A stretch of DNA of 64,000 nt from Burkholderia sp. Bp8963. GTDB taxonomy: Bacteria > Pseudomonadota > Gammaproteobacteria > Burkholderiales > Burkholderiaceae. This document shows, in pieces, positions 33,561-42,950 of this stretch. The notes under the pieces are model-generated. The model ran no database searches, was not told the DNA's origin, and saw nothing but the letters and a program-made list of their open reading frames with translations. The first letter of the stretch is position 1. Each line of letters begins with the position of its first letter. Both the position numbers and the translations under genes were made by a program. The stretch is from positions 124,001 to 188,000 of the forward strand of contig NZ_QTQP01000009.1 in assembly GCF_003854275.1 (NCBI RefSeq), written 5' to 3'.

Positions 33561-34484
33561 TCAGATCAGCTCGAGCTTCGACGTCAGGTAGGTGAGCTGG
33601 ATCCGGTTTGCGACGCCGAAGCGCTTGCGCAGCTTGCGCAGGTGATAGTCGACGTTGTGCGCGCTGGTGTCGAGGCGCCGGCCGATCTCCTTGTCCGACG
33701 CGCCTTCGGCGATGCCGAGCAGCAACTCCTGCTCGAACGGCGTAAGGCCGTTCACCGCGCGCTCGCGCGAGGTTGCGATCAGCTGCGGCGACGCGAACTT
33801 GTGGACCGACAGGCCGATCGACAGCGCCTGCTCGACAGTGGCCTGCGTGATCCACTCGCGCGTGCGGCGCGGCGCGGTGAAGCTCATGAACGCATGCAGC
33901 CGCGTGCCGGGCACCGCCATCGAATACATGATCCCGCTGCACATCCCGTCGTCCTGCATCGTCTGCAGGAACCCGTCGAGCGCGGCGGGCGGCACGCAGA
34001 CGCCGTCATCGTGCTGCTGCTGGTGCTGCTGGCGCAGCTGCTGCAGATCCCAGACGACCGGCATGTTGCACGCGCGCGCGCCGAGCGTGCGCGGATCGAC
34101 GTCGTGATGACGGTGGCGCACGTAGTCGCCGCGATAGGTCGACGGCGTGAACGCTTCGTGAAGATAGAGACTCTCGACACGCTCTTGCGCGAATTCGAGC
34201 GCGAAGTACGCGAACGTCGAGAAGCCCGTCAGGTGCAGCAGGCTCGTGACGATGCGGCTGCGCTCGGCGGTGCTCTGCGCGTGTGCGAGCGTGTCGGCGA
34301 CGCCGAGCCGCGGCGCGTGCGGCTGCTCGACGTCAGCGCGCTTCACGTCACCGCGCTTCACGTCGTCGCACCAGACGACCTGCACGGGGCGCGCGCGCAG
34401 CGCGTCGGCGCGGCTCGTCACGTCGCGTGACGTCAATTGAGCGCTTGTCGCGGCTGCTGCTTCATGCAAGGCAATATCGGACAT
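33561..34484 (-). CDS. LuxR-family regulator (quorum-sensing-like)
   Basis: A regulator of 307 residues with an autoinducer-binding-like domain in the middle (YRGDYVRHRHHDVDP carries the Y...Y...DP pattern) and a C-terminal LuxR helix-turn-helix (LTPFEQELLLGIAEGASDKE, then NVDYHLRKLRKRF). The N-terminal 60 residues are unusual: basic and repetitive (DVKRGDVKRADV). No luxI gene is nearby, so it is a LuxR solo. The start at 34484 has GAGGG upstream. It is divergent from a second LuxR gene, which suggests mutual control, and both precede an amidotransferase. Confidence 0.92.
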   Translation of the reverse strand: MSDIALHEAAAATSAQLTSRDVTSRADALRARPVQVVWCDDVKRGDVKRADVEQPHAPRLGVADTLAHAQSTAERSRIVTSLLHLTGFSTFAYFALEFAQERVESLYLHEAFTPSTYRGDYVRHRHHDVDPRTLGARACNMPVVWDLQQLRQQHQQQHDDGVCVPPAALDGFLQTMQDDGMCSGIMYSMAVPGTRLHAFMSFTAPRRTREWITQATVEQALSIGLSVHKFASPQLIATSRERAVNGLTPFEQELLLGIAEGASDKEIGRRLDTSAHNVDYHLRKLRKRFGVANRIQLTYLTSKLELI

Positions 34485-34610
34485 GAGCCATCCCTCGGAA
34501 CCGACGCGCAGCGCCGCGCGTGCCCCGTTTTGAGTACGGCAGCGCGCAGCGTTACGATCGAGCATCGTTCTTGATATGCGCGGATCGTCATCCTGACGAA
34601 ACGCGGGGGC

Positions 34611-34639
34611 ATTGTACAAAAATGCCGGCGTGCGCGTAA
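34611..34639 (-). promoter_or_regulatory. Leftward promoter for the first LuxR gene
   Basis: On the minus strand TTACGC (complement of 34634-34639) and TACAAT (complement of 34611-34616) are 17 bp apart, 127 bp before the start of the LuxR gene. Confidence 0.5.
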
Positions 34640-34772
34640 TATGCCGTAATACTAATTGCGCCGAATGCTTCATGCAGCAGCGCGAATTCCATTCCAATCA
34701 GAAACCATAAAGAAAAGACCCGGTCGTGACGGGGCTGCGGCATTCAAATACTGGAGGAGGGGCGGGTTCCTT

Positions 34773-35600
34773 ATGACACACGCTGACGGCACGCCACTCG
34801 TCGAGTGGTTCTCGCAGGCCGATATCGCGGCCGCTGCCGCTTATTCGACCGACTATCACGCGGCGAATAAGGACGTTTTTACCGTGATTCAAAATGCGGC
34901 AGGTAAATCCGACCTGGACGCACTCGATTTTTCGCAATGCCATGCGCGTTTGCGGCAAATCGGTTTCAGCACGCTCGGTTATGGCGGCTATGAAATGATC
35001 GGACGGCGGATTCTGTGCGCGCATTTGCTGCGCGATCTCGCGCCGGCGACTTTCATGCAGCCGTATATCGAACACATGCTCTACGAATGCGACCCGCGTT
35101 TCGCACAGGCGCGGCAAAGCGGCTTTCCGGTCGCGTGGCGGCTCGACGAGATCGAGGCGGCCGCGCAGCGAAGCGGCGATCGCAAGGTGCTCGCGCTCGC
35201 GGGGCATCTGCGTGCGCATGCGATGAACAGCGGCGTGATCTTCAGCCTGTCGGCGCCACGGCTCGAGCTGCGGGTCGCGGTGAACGTGACGTCGGAGACG
35301 CACGGCACCGACTGGATCGACGACCGCGTGATCGGCGGTGCGCTGTCGGTGAGCCTTGCCGTGCATCGGGTCGCGCTGCCGTTCCTCGAGGCGCGCATCG
35401 CGCGCACGCGCGGCTTCGCGCTCGGCGACGAGCAGCAGCAGGTGCTCGAGCGGCTCGTGCACGGGCTGTCCGACCAGGAAATCGCGAGCGCGCTGCGCAC
35501 GTCGCTGCACAAGGTCGGCCATCACATCCGCTCGCTCGAGAAACTCTTCAACGTGCAGAACCGCGCACAACTCGCGTATCTCGCCGCGCGGCGGCTGTAG
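34773..35600 (+). CDS. Second LuxR-family regulator
   Basis: A protein of 275 residues, paralogous in layout to the divergent LuxR gene: an autoinducer-binding-like domain (FMQPYIEHMLYECDPRF shows the Y...DP pattern) and a C-terminal helix-turn-helix (LGDEQQQVLERLVHGLSDQE, HKVGHHIRSLEKLFNVQNRA). ATG 34773 lies 12 nt behind a GGAGGAGG, which is far, so the true start could differ by a few codons. The next gene on this strand is the asparagine synthetase homologue after a terminator, so they are not simply co-transcribed. Confidence 0.9.
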   Translation: MTHADGTPLVEWFSQADIAAAAAYSTDYHAANKDVFTVIQNAAGKSDLDALDFSQCHARLRQIGFSTLGYGGYEMIGRRILCAHLLRDLAPATFMQPYIEHMLYECDPRFAQARQSGFPVAWRLDEIEAAAQRSGDRKVLALAGHLRAHAMNSGVIFSLSAPRLELRVAVNVTSETHGTDWIDDRVIGGALSVSLAVHRVALPFLEARIARTRGFALGDEQQQVLERLVHGLSDQEIASALRTSLHKVGHHIRSLEKLFNVQNRAQLAYLAARRL

Positions 35601-35712
35601 TCGTGGCGGGAGCGGTTCCGGCGGCGCATGCCGAAACGCCGGCCGAAACGGGCGAGGGGCCGGTTGATTGCCGCACCTCCGTCAGCCGATATGGCCCTTT
35701 CTCCTGTCATCT

Positions 35713-35741
35713 GCGCGCACCGCTTGACGGCGCTTTTTTTT
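35713..35741 (+). terminator. Probable intrinsic terminator after second LuxR gene
   Basis: A small GC-rich stem (GCGC...GCGC with an inner CCG/CGG pairing) is directly followed by eight Ts (35734-35741). It lies 113 bp after the LuxR stop. An AT-rich stretch with likely promoter for the amidotransferase follows (about 35745-35800). Confidence 0.5.
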
Positions 35742-35875
35742 CCGTCTTCCGAAAAGATTCACTAATGAATTATTGCTGATTATTTTATTCGTATCATGGC
35801 CCGACCGTCGCGCTGGACGGCGTGCCGCAAGGCGTCGCGACGCGCGACGGGATCGGTCAACAAGCGGGCAACAAT

Positions 35876-37888
35876 ATGTGCGGAATCGACGGCTTTCTGA
35901 ATAGCGTCGCCTTCGATGAGGAGACAGCGCGCGGGACCCTCGCGCGGATGACGGCAAGCCTCGCGCATCGCGGACCGGACGGACAGGGCCTGTGGCTCGA
36001 TCCGGAAGCCGGCATCGCGCTCGGCCACCGGCGGCTCGCGATCGTCGATCTGTCGGTGCATGGCCGGCAGCCGATCGCGTCGGCGTGTGGCCGCTACGTC
36101 ATGGTCTTCAACGGCGAAATCTACAACCATCGCGAATTGCGCACGGAACTGGAGCGCGCGGGGCGCGCGCCCGCGTGGCGCGGTCACTCGGACAGCGAAG
36201 TGCTGATCGCGGCGCTCGTCGCGTGGGGTGTCGAAGCAACACTGCGGCGCGCGACCGGCATGTTCGCGTTCGCGCTCTGGAATCGCGCGTCGCGCACGCT
36301 GACGCTCGCGCGCGACCGGATCGGCGAGAAGCCGCTGTATTACGGCCGGATCGGCGACGCGCTCGTGTTCGCGTCGGAGCTGAAGGCGCTGCGCCACTAT
36401 CCGGGCTTCGACGGCAGCATCGATCGCGATGCGCTGTGCCTGTACCTGCGCCAGTCGAGCGTGCCCGCGCCATACACGATCTATCGCGGCATCCGCAAGC
36501 TGCCGCCCGGCACCTACGTCCAGTTCGAGCATGCGCGCGACACGCCGCGCGTGCGCGCGTACTGGACGCTCGAGCAGGCGATCGAGACGGGCCGCGAGCA
36601 GCCGTTCGACGGCAGCATGCAGGAAGCCGTCGGCCAGCTCGACACGATTCTGCACCAGGCCGTCGCGCGGCAGATGGAAGCCGACGTGCCGCTCGGTGCG
36701 TTCCTGTCCGGCGGTATCGATTCGTCGGCGATCGTCGCGCTGATGCAGGCGCAGTCGACGAGCCCGGTCGACACGTTCACGATCGGCTTCCACGAGGCCG
36801 GCTACGACGAAGCCGGCTATGCGAAAGCGGTCGCGCGCCACCTCGGCACGCGGCATACCGAGCTGTACGTGACCGCCGACCATGCGCTCGCGGTCGTGCC
36901 GAAGCTGCCGTCGATCTACGACGAACCGTTTTCCGACGCGTCGCAGATCCCGACCTTCCTCGTCTCCGAGCTGACGCGCCGGCATGTGAAAGTGAGCCTG
37001 TCCGGCGACGGCGGCGACGAGCTGTTCGGCGGCTACACGCGCTATTTCCTGACACCGCGCCTGTGGCGCAAGCTGCATCGCGTGCCGGCCGCCGTGCGCG
37101 CACGGATCGCCGCCGCGCTGCATGCGTTGCGGCCCGATCACGCGGACCAGCTCGCGTCGATCGTGCAGGGCCCGTGGGGCAATACGGACTCGCGCGAGTC
37201 GCCGACGCGCATCGGCGACCGGCTGCACAAGCTCGGTCACGTGATGACCGCCGAGAGCCGCATTGGCCTGTACCGGCTGCTGATGTCGTCGGTCCATCAT
37301 CCGGAGCGCCTTGCGCTCACGGGGCAGGAGCCGCCGACGGCGCTCGACACCGCGAGCGCGTGGCCCGCGCACCTGAGCTTCGCCGAGCAGGCGATGGCGA
37401 TCGACACGCTCACGTACCTGCCGACCGACATTCTCGCGAAGGTCGACCGCGCGGCGATGGCGGTCAGCCTCGAGACGCGGATGCCGTTTCTCGATCATCA
37501 CGTCGTCGAGTTCGCGTGGCGCCTTCCGGCATCGGTGCGGCTGCCGGAGGGTGGCCCGTCGAAGGTGCTGCTGCGCCGGCTGCTCGACCAGTATGTGCCG
37601 ACGGCGCTGATCGACCGGCCTAAGCAGGGCTTTTGTGCGCCGGTCGATCACTGGCTGCGCGGCTCGCTGCGCGACTGGGCGCACGAGCTGCTACGTCCCG
37701 CACGGCTGCGCGACGAGGGTTTCTTCGATGCGGCGGCGGTCGACCGCCTGTGGCAGCAGCACCAGAGCGGGCGTTTGAACTGGCAGCATCAGCTGTGGAC
37801 GGTGCTGATGTTCCAGGCCTGGCTCGAGACGCAGCGGGCGAGCAGCAGCGCGGCGGGTGCGGTGCAGGAGCGGCTGTCGCTGGCGTGA
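35876..37888 (+). CDS. asnB: Asparagine synthetase (glutamine-hydrolysing) family amidotransferase
   Basis: An enzyme of 670 residues. The mature protein begins with the nucleophile of the class II glutaminase (MCGIDGFLNS, Cys2), with SLAHRGPDGQG and VFNGEIYNH following. The synthetase half has the PP-loop LSGGIDSSAIVAL near residue 277, then SLSGDGGDELFGGYTRYF. Length and motifs fit the long, WbpS-like or exopolysaccharide-type amidotransferases as well as asparagine synthetase; it may amidate a polymer or a secondary metabolite rather than aspartate. It stands between LuxR regulators and an orphan winged-helix gene, hinting at quorum-regulated expression. Confidence 0.9.
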   Translation: MCGIDGFLNSVAFDEETARGTLARMTASLAHRGPDGQGLWLDPEAGIALGHRRLAIVDLSVHGRQPIASACGRYVMVFNGEIYNHRELRTELERAGRAPAWRGHSDSEVLIAALVAWGVEATLRRATGMFAFALWNRASRTLTLARDRIGEKPLYYGRIGDALVFASELKALRHYPGFDGSIDRDALCLYLRQSSVPAPYTIYRGIRKLPPGTYVQFEHARDTPRVRAYWTLEQAIETGREQPFDGSMQEAVGQLDTILHQAVARQMEADVPLGAFLSGGIDSSAIVALMQAQSTSPVDTFTIGFHEAGYDEAGYAKAVARHLGTRHTELYVTADHALAVVPKLPSIYDEPFSDASQIPTFLVSELTRRHVKVSLSGDGGDELFGGYTRYFLTPRLWRKLHRVPAAVRARIAAALHALRPDHADQLASIVQGPWGNTDSRESPTRIGDRLHKLGHVMTAESRIGLYRLLMSSVHHPERLALTGQEPPTALDTASAWPAHLSFAEQAMAIDTLTYLPTDILAKVDRAAMAVSLETRMPFLDHHVVEFAWRLPASVRLPEGGPSKVLLRRLLDQYVPTALIDRPKQGFCAPVDHWLRGSLRDWAHELLRPARLRDEGFFDAAAVDRLWQQHQSGRLNWQHQLWTVLMFQAWLETQRASSSAAGAVQERLSLA

Positions 37889-37934
37889 CGGCGGGCGGCC
37901 GGCGATCGGTCGCCGCGCCGGGGCCTGCCAGACG

Positions 37935-38333
37935 TCACGCGTAATCGGCCACCATCGCATGGAGCGGCGCGGTGCGCAGGAGCGGCGCCGCGTCGTGGCG
38001 CTCGACGTGGGTCGTCGCCGCGCCGAACAGCACGAGCCGGTAGCCGACCGCGTAGATCGGGATGATCCGCAGGTTCTTGTCCTCGTCGAGGCGCAGCTTC
38101 GAACGGATGCGCGAGATGTGCGTGTCGAGCGTGCGCGACGACACCGCGAGCTCGCGGCCCCACACGGCCTCCTGGATTGCCTGGCGCGTCACGATCTTGT
38201 TCATGTTGTCGAGCAGGAATTCGACGACGTCGAATTCGCGCGGCGTGACGTCGACCGTCTTGTCATCGATCTCGATCGTGCGGCGCACGAAGTTGATCTT
38301 TATGGTGTCGATGTACAGGTATTTGCAATCCAT
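37935..38333 (-). CDS. Orphan OmpR/PhoB-type winged-helix regulator
   Basis: A protein of 132 residues holding only a winged-helix DNA-binding domain: VTPREFDVVEFLLDNMNKIV, then TRQAIQEAVWG, SRTLDTHISRIRSKLRLDED and the wing IIPIYAVGYRLVLF. No phosphoreceiver domain is present, so it is not a normal response regulator; it may bind DNA constitutively or with a partner. ATG 38333 has GAGGG 5 nt upstream; a TTG at 38369 is possible. It is convergent with the amidotransferase, and the upstream 414 bp contain an array of GTTACG half-sites that it may bind. Confidence 0.88.
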   Translation of the reverse strand: MDCKYLYIDTIKINFVRRTIEIDDKTVDVTPREFDVVEFLLDNMNKIVTRQAIQEAVWGRELAVSSRTLDTHISRIRSKLRLDEDKNLRIIPIYAVGYRLVLFGAATTHVERHDAAPLLRTAPLHAMVADYA

Positions 38334-38513
38334 GGTGGCCCTCGCATGTCCGTTAAGGAGTGTTTGCAACGGGATTACTGCAAGTTCCGGGCCATGATTG
38401 AGGCGGGCTGCGGCGCGTTGGGTGCGGGCAAGCGGAAACGCACGCTGGCGTTGAATCTAAAAGAATATTTAACGCGGCTTGGCCGGACAGGGTCGGACCG
38501 GTATTGAAGGATT

Positions 38514-38564
38514 GTTACGTAGCATCCGCGGGGGATGTTACGGGCGTTACGTCGGACGTAACGC
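38514..38564. promoter_or_regulatory. GTTACG half-site array with perfect palindrome
   Basis: Half-sites GTTACG occur at 38514, 38537 and 38546, and the last is mirrored by CGTAAC: arms GCGTTACGTC (38544-38553) and GACGTAACGC (38555-38564) flank one G. This looks like an operator for a dimeric regulator, probably the adjacent winged-helix protein. Confidence 0.6.
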
Positions 38565-38647
38565 GTGGAGAACCGAGCCTGGATGAGGGGCTGCGGGCAC
38601 TCGGGATTTCCGCCAGCAGGGTGGGAAACAACCCGACATGGAACCCT

Positions 38648-38727
38648 ACATCGAACTCTACCGTGTTTTTGAAAAATCAATATAAATCAATGTATTGGAT
38701 CGTATAATTGCAAACATCGAACTCTAC
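38648..38727. promoter_or_regulatory. 14-bp direct repeats around the fic promoter
   Basis: ACATCGAACTCTAC occurs at 38648-38661 and again at 38714-38727, with a TATAAT (38703-38708) between. The second copy lies 20 bp before the Fic start. Such paired sites suggest autoregulation by the Fic protein, which has a C-terminal helix-turn-helix-like region. Confidence 0.55.
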
Positions 38728-38747
38728 ATGAAACCAAACAGGGCCGC

Positions 38748-39950
38748 ATGACGACAATCGTTTCGTTCGAACCGCTGTTTCCCGAGGATCGCGTGCTCGA
38801 CCCGCTACTCGAGTGCGCGGCCGAACTTGTCAATTCGTCGCAGCAGTTGCTTGTCGCGCGAGAAACACCGCTCGCCGCCGCGCTTGTGCCGCAGTTGCGT
38901 GCGATGAATTCGTATTACACAAACAAGATCGAAGGTCAGCACACCACACCGGCCAGGATCGAGGCTGCGCTCAAGCGGGATTACTCGGCCGATGTCGTCG
39001 AGCGCAAGAAACAACGGTTCGCGATTGCGCACATTGCGGCGGAATCTGCGCTCGAGGAAGAGTGGGGCGCGCTCCCGGTGGCGGACCTGTTCGATCCTGC
39101 ACGCATCTCGATCCTTCATGATCGATTCTTTTCCTATTTGCCGATCGACGAGCGATTCACCCCTGAAGGTGCGCAAATCGTGCCGGACGAGTTTCGCAAG
39201 GCGGACGTCACGGTCGGGCGCCATTTGGCGCCGGAGCCCGAGATGATCGCGCCGCTGCTCGGTGCGTGGGCCACACGATACGCCAGAATCAGGGCCAAGG
39301 AATATCAGCTGATCGGCATCGCCTGCTCGCATCACCGGCTGACCTGGATTCACCCGTTCATGGACGGGAATGGCCGGGTCGCGCGCTTGCACTCCCATCT
39401 CGGATTGCATGCCGCCGGTTTGACTCATGGTTTGTGGTCACCGCTCCGGGGTCTGGCGCGCGAGCATGAGCAATACTACGCAAAGCTGGGCGCGGCCGAT
39501 CTGACTCGCCGCAATGACCTGGATGGCCGAGGCAATCTCTCGCAGGAGGGACTGGTGCAGTTTGCCCGGTTCTACCTCGACTGCTGCCTCGACCAGGTCA
39601 GCTTCATGGTCCGCATGACCGAGTTCGACGGAATTGCCAATCGCTTGCTGGATCTGTTGCGGTACCTGGACTCCAATCCCTGGATGATCGGTTCGGAGAA
39701 ATCGGTCATCAAGCCGGAGGCGTCAGCGCTGGCCATGGAATTCGTCGCATTGCGGCGATCCGTTACGCGAGCAGAGTTCACCCAGATGCTGGGCATCAGC
39801 GACGTTTTGGCGCGCCGGGTCGTACGCTCGCTGCTCGATTTCGGCTTGCTGAATTCGCAATCGCATCGAGGCGACCTTTCTTTCGGCTTGCCGCTACACA
39901 GCCTTCGATTTCTGTTCCCGCGCCTTTGGCCCGAGGTCGATCAGCAGTAA
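38748..39950 (+). CDS. Fic-domain protein with intact inhibitory motif
   Basis: A Fic protein of 400 residues. The self-inhibiting helix is complete: TNKIEG at residues 58-63, preceding the Fic core, as in class II enzymes. The catalytic motif HPFMDGNGRVARL (202-214) is present. The C-terminal quarter (about 310-400) looks like a winged helix (FTQMLGISDVLARRVVRSLL), so the protein may also bind DNA. Family members transfer AMP to proteins and can autoregulate. It has AT-rich upstream DNA and paired direct repeats. The sister Fic gene in this window has lost the inhibitory residues. Confidence 0.92.
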   Translation: MTTIVSFEPLFPEDRVLDPLLECAAELVNSSQQLLVARETPLAAALVPQLRAMNSYYTNKIEGQHTTPARIEAALKRDYSADVVERKKQRFAIAHIAAESALEEEWGALPVADLFDPARISILHDRFFSYLPIDERFTPEGAQIVPDEFRKADVTVGRHLAPEPEMIAPLLGAWATRYARIRAKEYQLIGIACSHHRLTWIHPFMDGNGRVARLHSHLGLHAAGLTHGLWSPLRGLAREHEQYYAKLGAADLTRRNDLDGRGNLSQEGLVQFARFYLDCCLDQVSFMVRMTEFDGIANRLLDLLRYLDSNPWMIGSEKSVIKPEASALAMEFVALRRSVTRAEFTQMLGISDVLARRVVRSLLDFGLLNSQSHRGDLSFGLPLHSLRFLFPRLWPEVDQQ

Positions 39951-40094
39951 GCGCAACCGGGCGGCGACATCGGATGCTGCAACGGTGGCGTGGATGGCGT
40001 TCTCGAACGGGCCGCGGTTATCCCGATCAGCGCGCCAAAAGCCAAAGCGCCGACCGCGAGGCACCTTCCGCCCCCGCAGCCGGCGCTTCCGCCA

Positions 40095-42302
40095 TCACGC
40101 CTTCGCCGTGCCGGCCGAATCGAACGGCAGCGTGTAATGCCGCTTGCCCGTCGCCGCGAAGATCGCGTTCGCGACGGCCGGCCCGACCGGCGCGACGCCG
40201 GGCTCGCCGACGCCGGTCGGCGCCTCGGCCGACGGCACGATATGCACCTCGACCTTCGGCATCTCGGCGATCCGCAGCACCTGGTAGGTGTCGAAGTTGC
40301 GCTGCTCGACCTCGCCGTCCTTCAGCGTGATCGCGCTGTGCAGCACCGCGCCGAGCCCGAAGCCCATGCCGCCTTCCATCTGCGCGGCGACGATGTCGGG
40401 GTTGATCGCGATCCCGCAATCGACCGCGCAGACGAGACGATCCACCTTCACCTTGCCGTCCGCGTCGACCGACACTTCTGCGACCTGCGCGACATAGCTC
40501 TTGAACGCCTCGGCGACCGCGATCCCGCGCCCGCGGCCTTTCGGCAACGGCTTCGCCGGATCCCAGCCGGCCTTCGCGGCGGCGAGTTCGAGCACGCCGC
40601 GCAGGCGCGGCTCCTTCGCGAGCAGGTCGCGGCGGAACAGGTACGGATCCTTGCCCGCCGTGTGCGCGGCCTCGTCGATGAATGCCTCGACCGCGTACGC
40701 GGTGTGCGAACTGCCGACCACGCGCCACCACAGCACCGGCACGCCCGCCTTCGTGGTGGTCAGCTCGACCGACACGTTCGGCACCGCGTACGGCAGGTTT
40801 GCGGCGCCCTCGACCGACGTCGCATCGACGCCATTCTTCACCATCACCGGTTCGAACGGCGTGCCGGCGAGGATCGACTGGCCGACGATCCGGTGCCGCC
40901 AGCCGACCAGCTTGCCGTCCGCGGTCAGGCCCGCGTCGAGCTTGTGGAAGTACATCGGGCGATAGAGGCCGCCCGTGACGTCGTCCTCGCGCGTCCACTG
41001 CAGCTTGACCGGCTTGCCGTTCGCGCCGAGCGCCTTCGCGATCGACACGGCCTCGACCACGTAGTCCGACCACACGTTTGCGCGCCGGCCGAAGCTGCCG
41101 CCTGCGTACATCGTGTGGATCTTCACCTGCTCGGGCTTGAGCCCCGCGACCTGCGCGGCGTTGCCCTGGTCGATCGTCTGGAACTGGTCGCCGGCCCAGA
41201 TCTCGCAACTGTCGGGCGTCAGCCTGACGACCGCGTCGAGCGGCTCCATCGGCGCGTGCGCGAGATACGGGAATTCGTACGACGCGCTGATCTTGCGCGT
41301 GGCGCCGGCGATTGCCGCATCCGCGTCGCCGTCCTTGCGGGCCGATACGCCGGGCTTGTCGGCGAGCTGCCGGTATTCGCGCATGATCTCGGCCGAGCTG
41401 CGCTTCTCGGCGCCGGTTTCGTCCCATTCGACCTTCAGCGCATCGCGGCCCTGTTTCGCGGCCCAGAAGCCCGTCGCGACGACCGCGACGCCGCGCGGCA
41501 CCTGCACGACCGACACGACGCCCGGCACCGCCTTCGCGGCCGTCGCGTCGAACGACTTGACCGTCCCGCCGAAACGCGGCGGACGCTGCATCAGCGCGAC
41601 CAGCATCCCGGGGAGCGACACGTCGAGCGTGAACTGCGCGGTGCCGTTCGACTTGGCCGATGCATCGACGCGCGGGATCTTGTGGCCGATCAGCCGGAAT
41701 TCGGCCGGCTGCTTCAGCGTGACCTTGTCCGGCACGGGCAGCGCCGCGGCTTCCGCGACGAGCGCGCCGTAGCTCGCCTGCTTGCCGCTCTTCGCGTGCG
41801 TGACGAAACCGTCCCGGGTCGTCAGCTCCGCGGCCGGCACGTTCCAGCGCGCGGCGGCGGCCGATACGAGCATCGCGCGGGCCTTGCCGCCGGCTTCGCG
41901 CAGTTGCTGCCACGAGTTCGCCATCGCCGAGCTGCCGCCCGTGCCCTGGATCTTGCCGAACGCGAGGTTCGCGTAGCGCGTCGCGTCGGCGGGCGCGCTT
42001 TCGACGCGCACGCTCGACCAGTCGGCGTCGAGCTCTTCGGCGACGATCGTCGCTATGCCCGTGTACGCGCCCTGGCCGAGCTCGACGTGTTTCGCGATCA
42101 CCGTGACGATGCCGTCCGGCGTGACGCGCAGGAATGCGTTCGGCGCGAACTCGGCGGCGGGCGCCGTCGCGGCGAGCGCGCGGCGGCCTGCGCCGATCCA
42201 TTCGAAGCCGATCGTGAGGCTGACCGCGGCGGCGCCGGCGGCCTTGAGGAACGTGCGGCGCCCGGAGCGGACCGCATTCGGGGTATCGAGTTCGGTCGTC
42301 AT
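40095..42302 (-). CDS. iorB: Molybdenum hydroxylase large subunit (isoquinoline 1-oxidoreductase beta type)
   Basis: A large subunit of 735 residues of the xanthine-oxidase superfamily. It carries a twin-arginine signal ([19 protein letters not shown]), so it is exported folded to the periplasm. Molybdopterin-binding and active-site blocks include [20 protein letters not shown], and [19 protein letters not shown] near the end with the catalytic glutamate. It overlaps no gene; 2 nt separate it from the iron-sulfur subunit. IorAB enzymes hydroxylate N-heterocycles or oxidise aldehydes. The cytochrome subunit that often accompanies them is absent here, so electrons may pass to another carrier. 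Confidence 0.93.
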   Translation of the reverse strand: MTTELDTPNAVRSGRRTFLKAAGAAAVSLTIGFEWIGAGRRALAATAPAAEFAPNAFLRVTPDGIVTVIAKHVELGQGAYTGIATIVAEELDADWSSVRVESAPADATRYANLAFGKIQGTGGSSAMANSWQQLREAGGKARAMLVSAAAARWNVPAAELTTRDGFVTHAKSGKQASYGALVAEAAALPVPDKVTLKQPAEFRLIGHKIPRVDASAKSNGTAQFTLDVSLPGMLVALMQRPPRFGGTVKSFDATAAKAVPGVVSVVQVPRGVAVVATGFWAAKQGRDALKVEWDETGAEKRSSAEIMREYRQLADKPGVSARKDGDADAAIAGATRKISASYEFPYLAHAPMEPLDAVVRLTPDSCEIWAGDQFQTIDQGNAAQVAGLKPEQVKIHTMYAGGSFGRRANVWSDYVVEAVSIAKALGANGKPVKLQWTREDDVTGGLYRPMYFHKLDAGLTADGKLVGWRHRIVGQSILAGTPFEPVMVKNGVDATSVEGAANLPYAVPNVSVELTTTKAGVPVLWWRVVGSSHTAYAVEAFIDEAAHTAGKDPYLFRRDLLAKEPRLRGVLELAAAKAGWDPAKPLPKGRGRGIAVAEAFKSYVAQVAEVSVDADGKVKVDRLVCAVDCGIAINPDIVAAQMEGGMGFGLGAVLHSAITLKDGEVEQRNFDTYQVLRIAEMPKVEVHIVPSAEAPTGVGEPGVAPVGPAVANAIFAATGKRHYTLPFDSAGTAKA

Positions 42303-42304
42303 GG

Positions 42305-42766
42305 TCAGGCCTTCAGTGTGGCAGCGGCGTCATGGATCGCGGCGCGGATCCGCGCATAGGTCGCGCAGCGGCAGAGGTTGCCGTTCATCGCGGCGTCGAT
42401 GTCGGCGTCGGTCGGCTTCGGGTTCTGTTCGAGGAGTGCCGTTGCGGACATGATCTGTCCGGACTGACAATAGCCGCATTGCGGCACTTGCAGCTTGACC
42501 CACGCGGCCTGCACGGCCTGGGCCGGCTTGCTCTGCAGGCCTTCGATCGTCGTGACGTGCTTGCCGGCGATGCCGGCGAGCGGCAGCACGCACGAGCGCA
42601 CGGCCTGGCCTTCGAGATGGATCGTGCACGCGCCGCACTGCGCCATTCCGCAGCCGAATTTCGTGCCGGTGAGGCCCGTGTGCTCGCGGATCGCCCAAAG
42701 GACGGGCATCGACGGATCGACATCGAGCGTGACGTTCTTGCCGTTGAGGACAAACGAGGTGGGCAT
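42305..42766 (-). CDS. iorA: 2Fe-2S subunit of molybdenum hydroxylase
   Basis: A small iron-sulfur subunit of 153 residues. The plant-type ferredoxin cluster is [20 protein letters not shown] with a later cysteine, and the second cluster lies in the helical domain: [10 protein letters not shown] and CRCATYARI. Together they carry electrons from the molybdenum subunit. It is the first gene of a two-gene leftward operon, divergent from an AraC regulator, with a direct repeat in the intergenic region. Without an FAD subunit it belongs to the two-subunit IorAB/aldehyde dehydrogenase type. Confidence 0.94.
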   Translation of the reverse strand: MPTSFVLNGKNVTLDVDPSMPVLWAIREHTGLTGTKFGCGMAQCGACTIHLEGQAVRSCVLPLAGIAGKHVTTIEGLQSKPAQAVQAAWVKLQVPQCGYCQSGQIMSATALLEQNPKPTDADIDAAMNGNLCRCATYARIRAAIHDAAATLKA

Positions 42767-42848
42767 GGACTGTCTCCGTGGGGGAAACCCGGTGCGAAAC
42801 CGGGATACGCGGGAGTGTGCGCGACCGCGGGCGATTTGCGCTTACACG

Positions 42849-42880
42849 ATCCTGCAAATTTCTTGAATAATCCTGCAAAT
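42849..42880. promoter_or_regulatory. AraC-type operator: two direct repeats 21 bp apart
   Basis: ATCCTGCAAAT occurs at 42849-42859 and 42870-42880. The start-to-start distance is 21 bp, two DNA turns, as for AraC half-sites lying on the same face. It lies between the iorA start (42766) and the AraC gene start (42951), so it probably serves both. Confidence 0.7.
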
Positions 42881-42950
42881 CCCCGGCGCACGGCCGGCGG
42901 CTTCGCTATGCTCCCGCCGCATGGGGAACTGGACGAATCGAGGCATCCTG

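Larger units (their letters stand above)
38334..38747. other. Divergent control region between winged-helix gene and Fic gene
   Basis: 414 bp without a gene. The left half carries a GTTACG array with a palindrome; the right half is AT-rich (TTTTTGAAAAATCAATATAA) and contains a 14-bp direct repeat on both sides of a TATAAT. The composition is unlike the rest of the window and could mark transferred DNA with the Fic gene. Confidence 0.5.
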
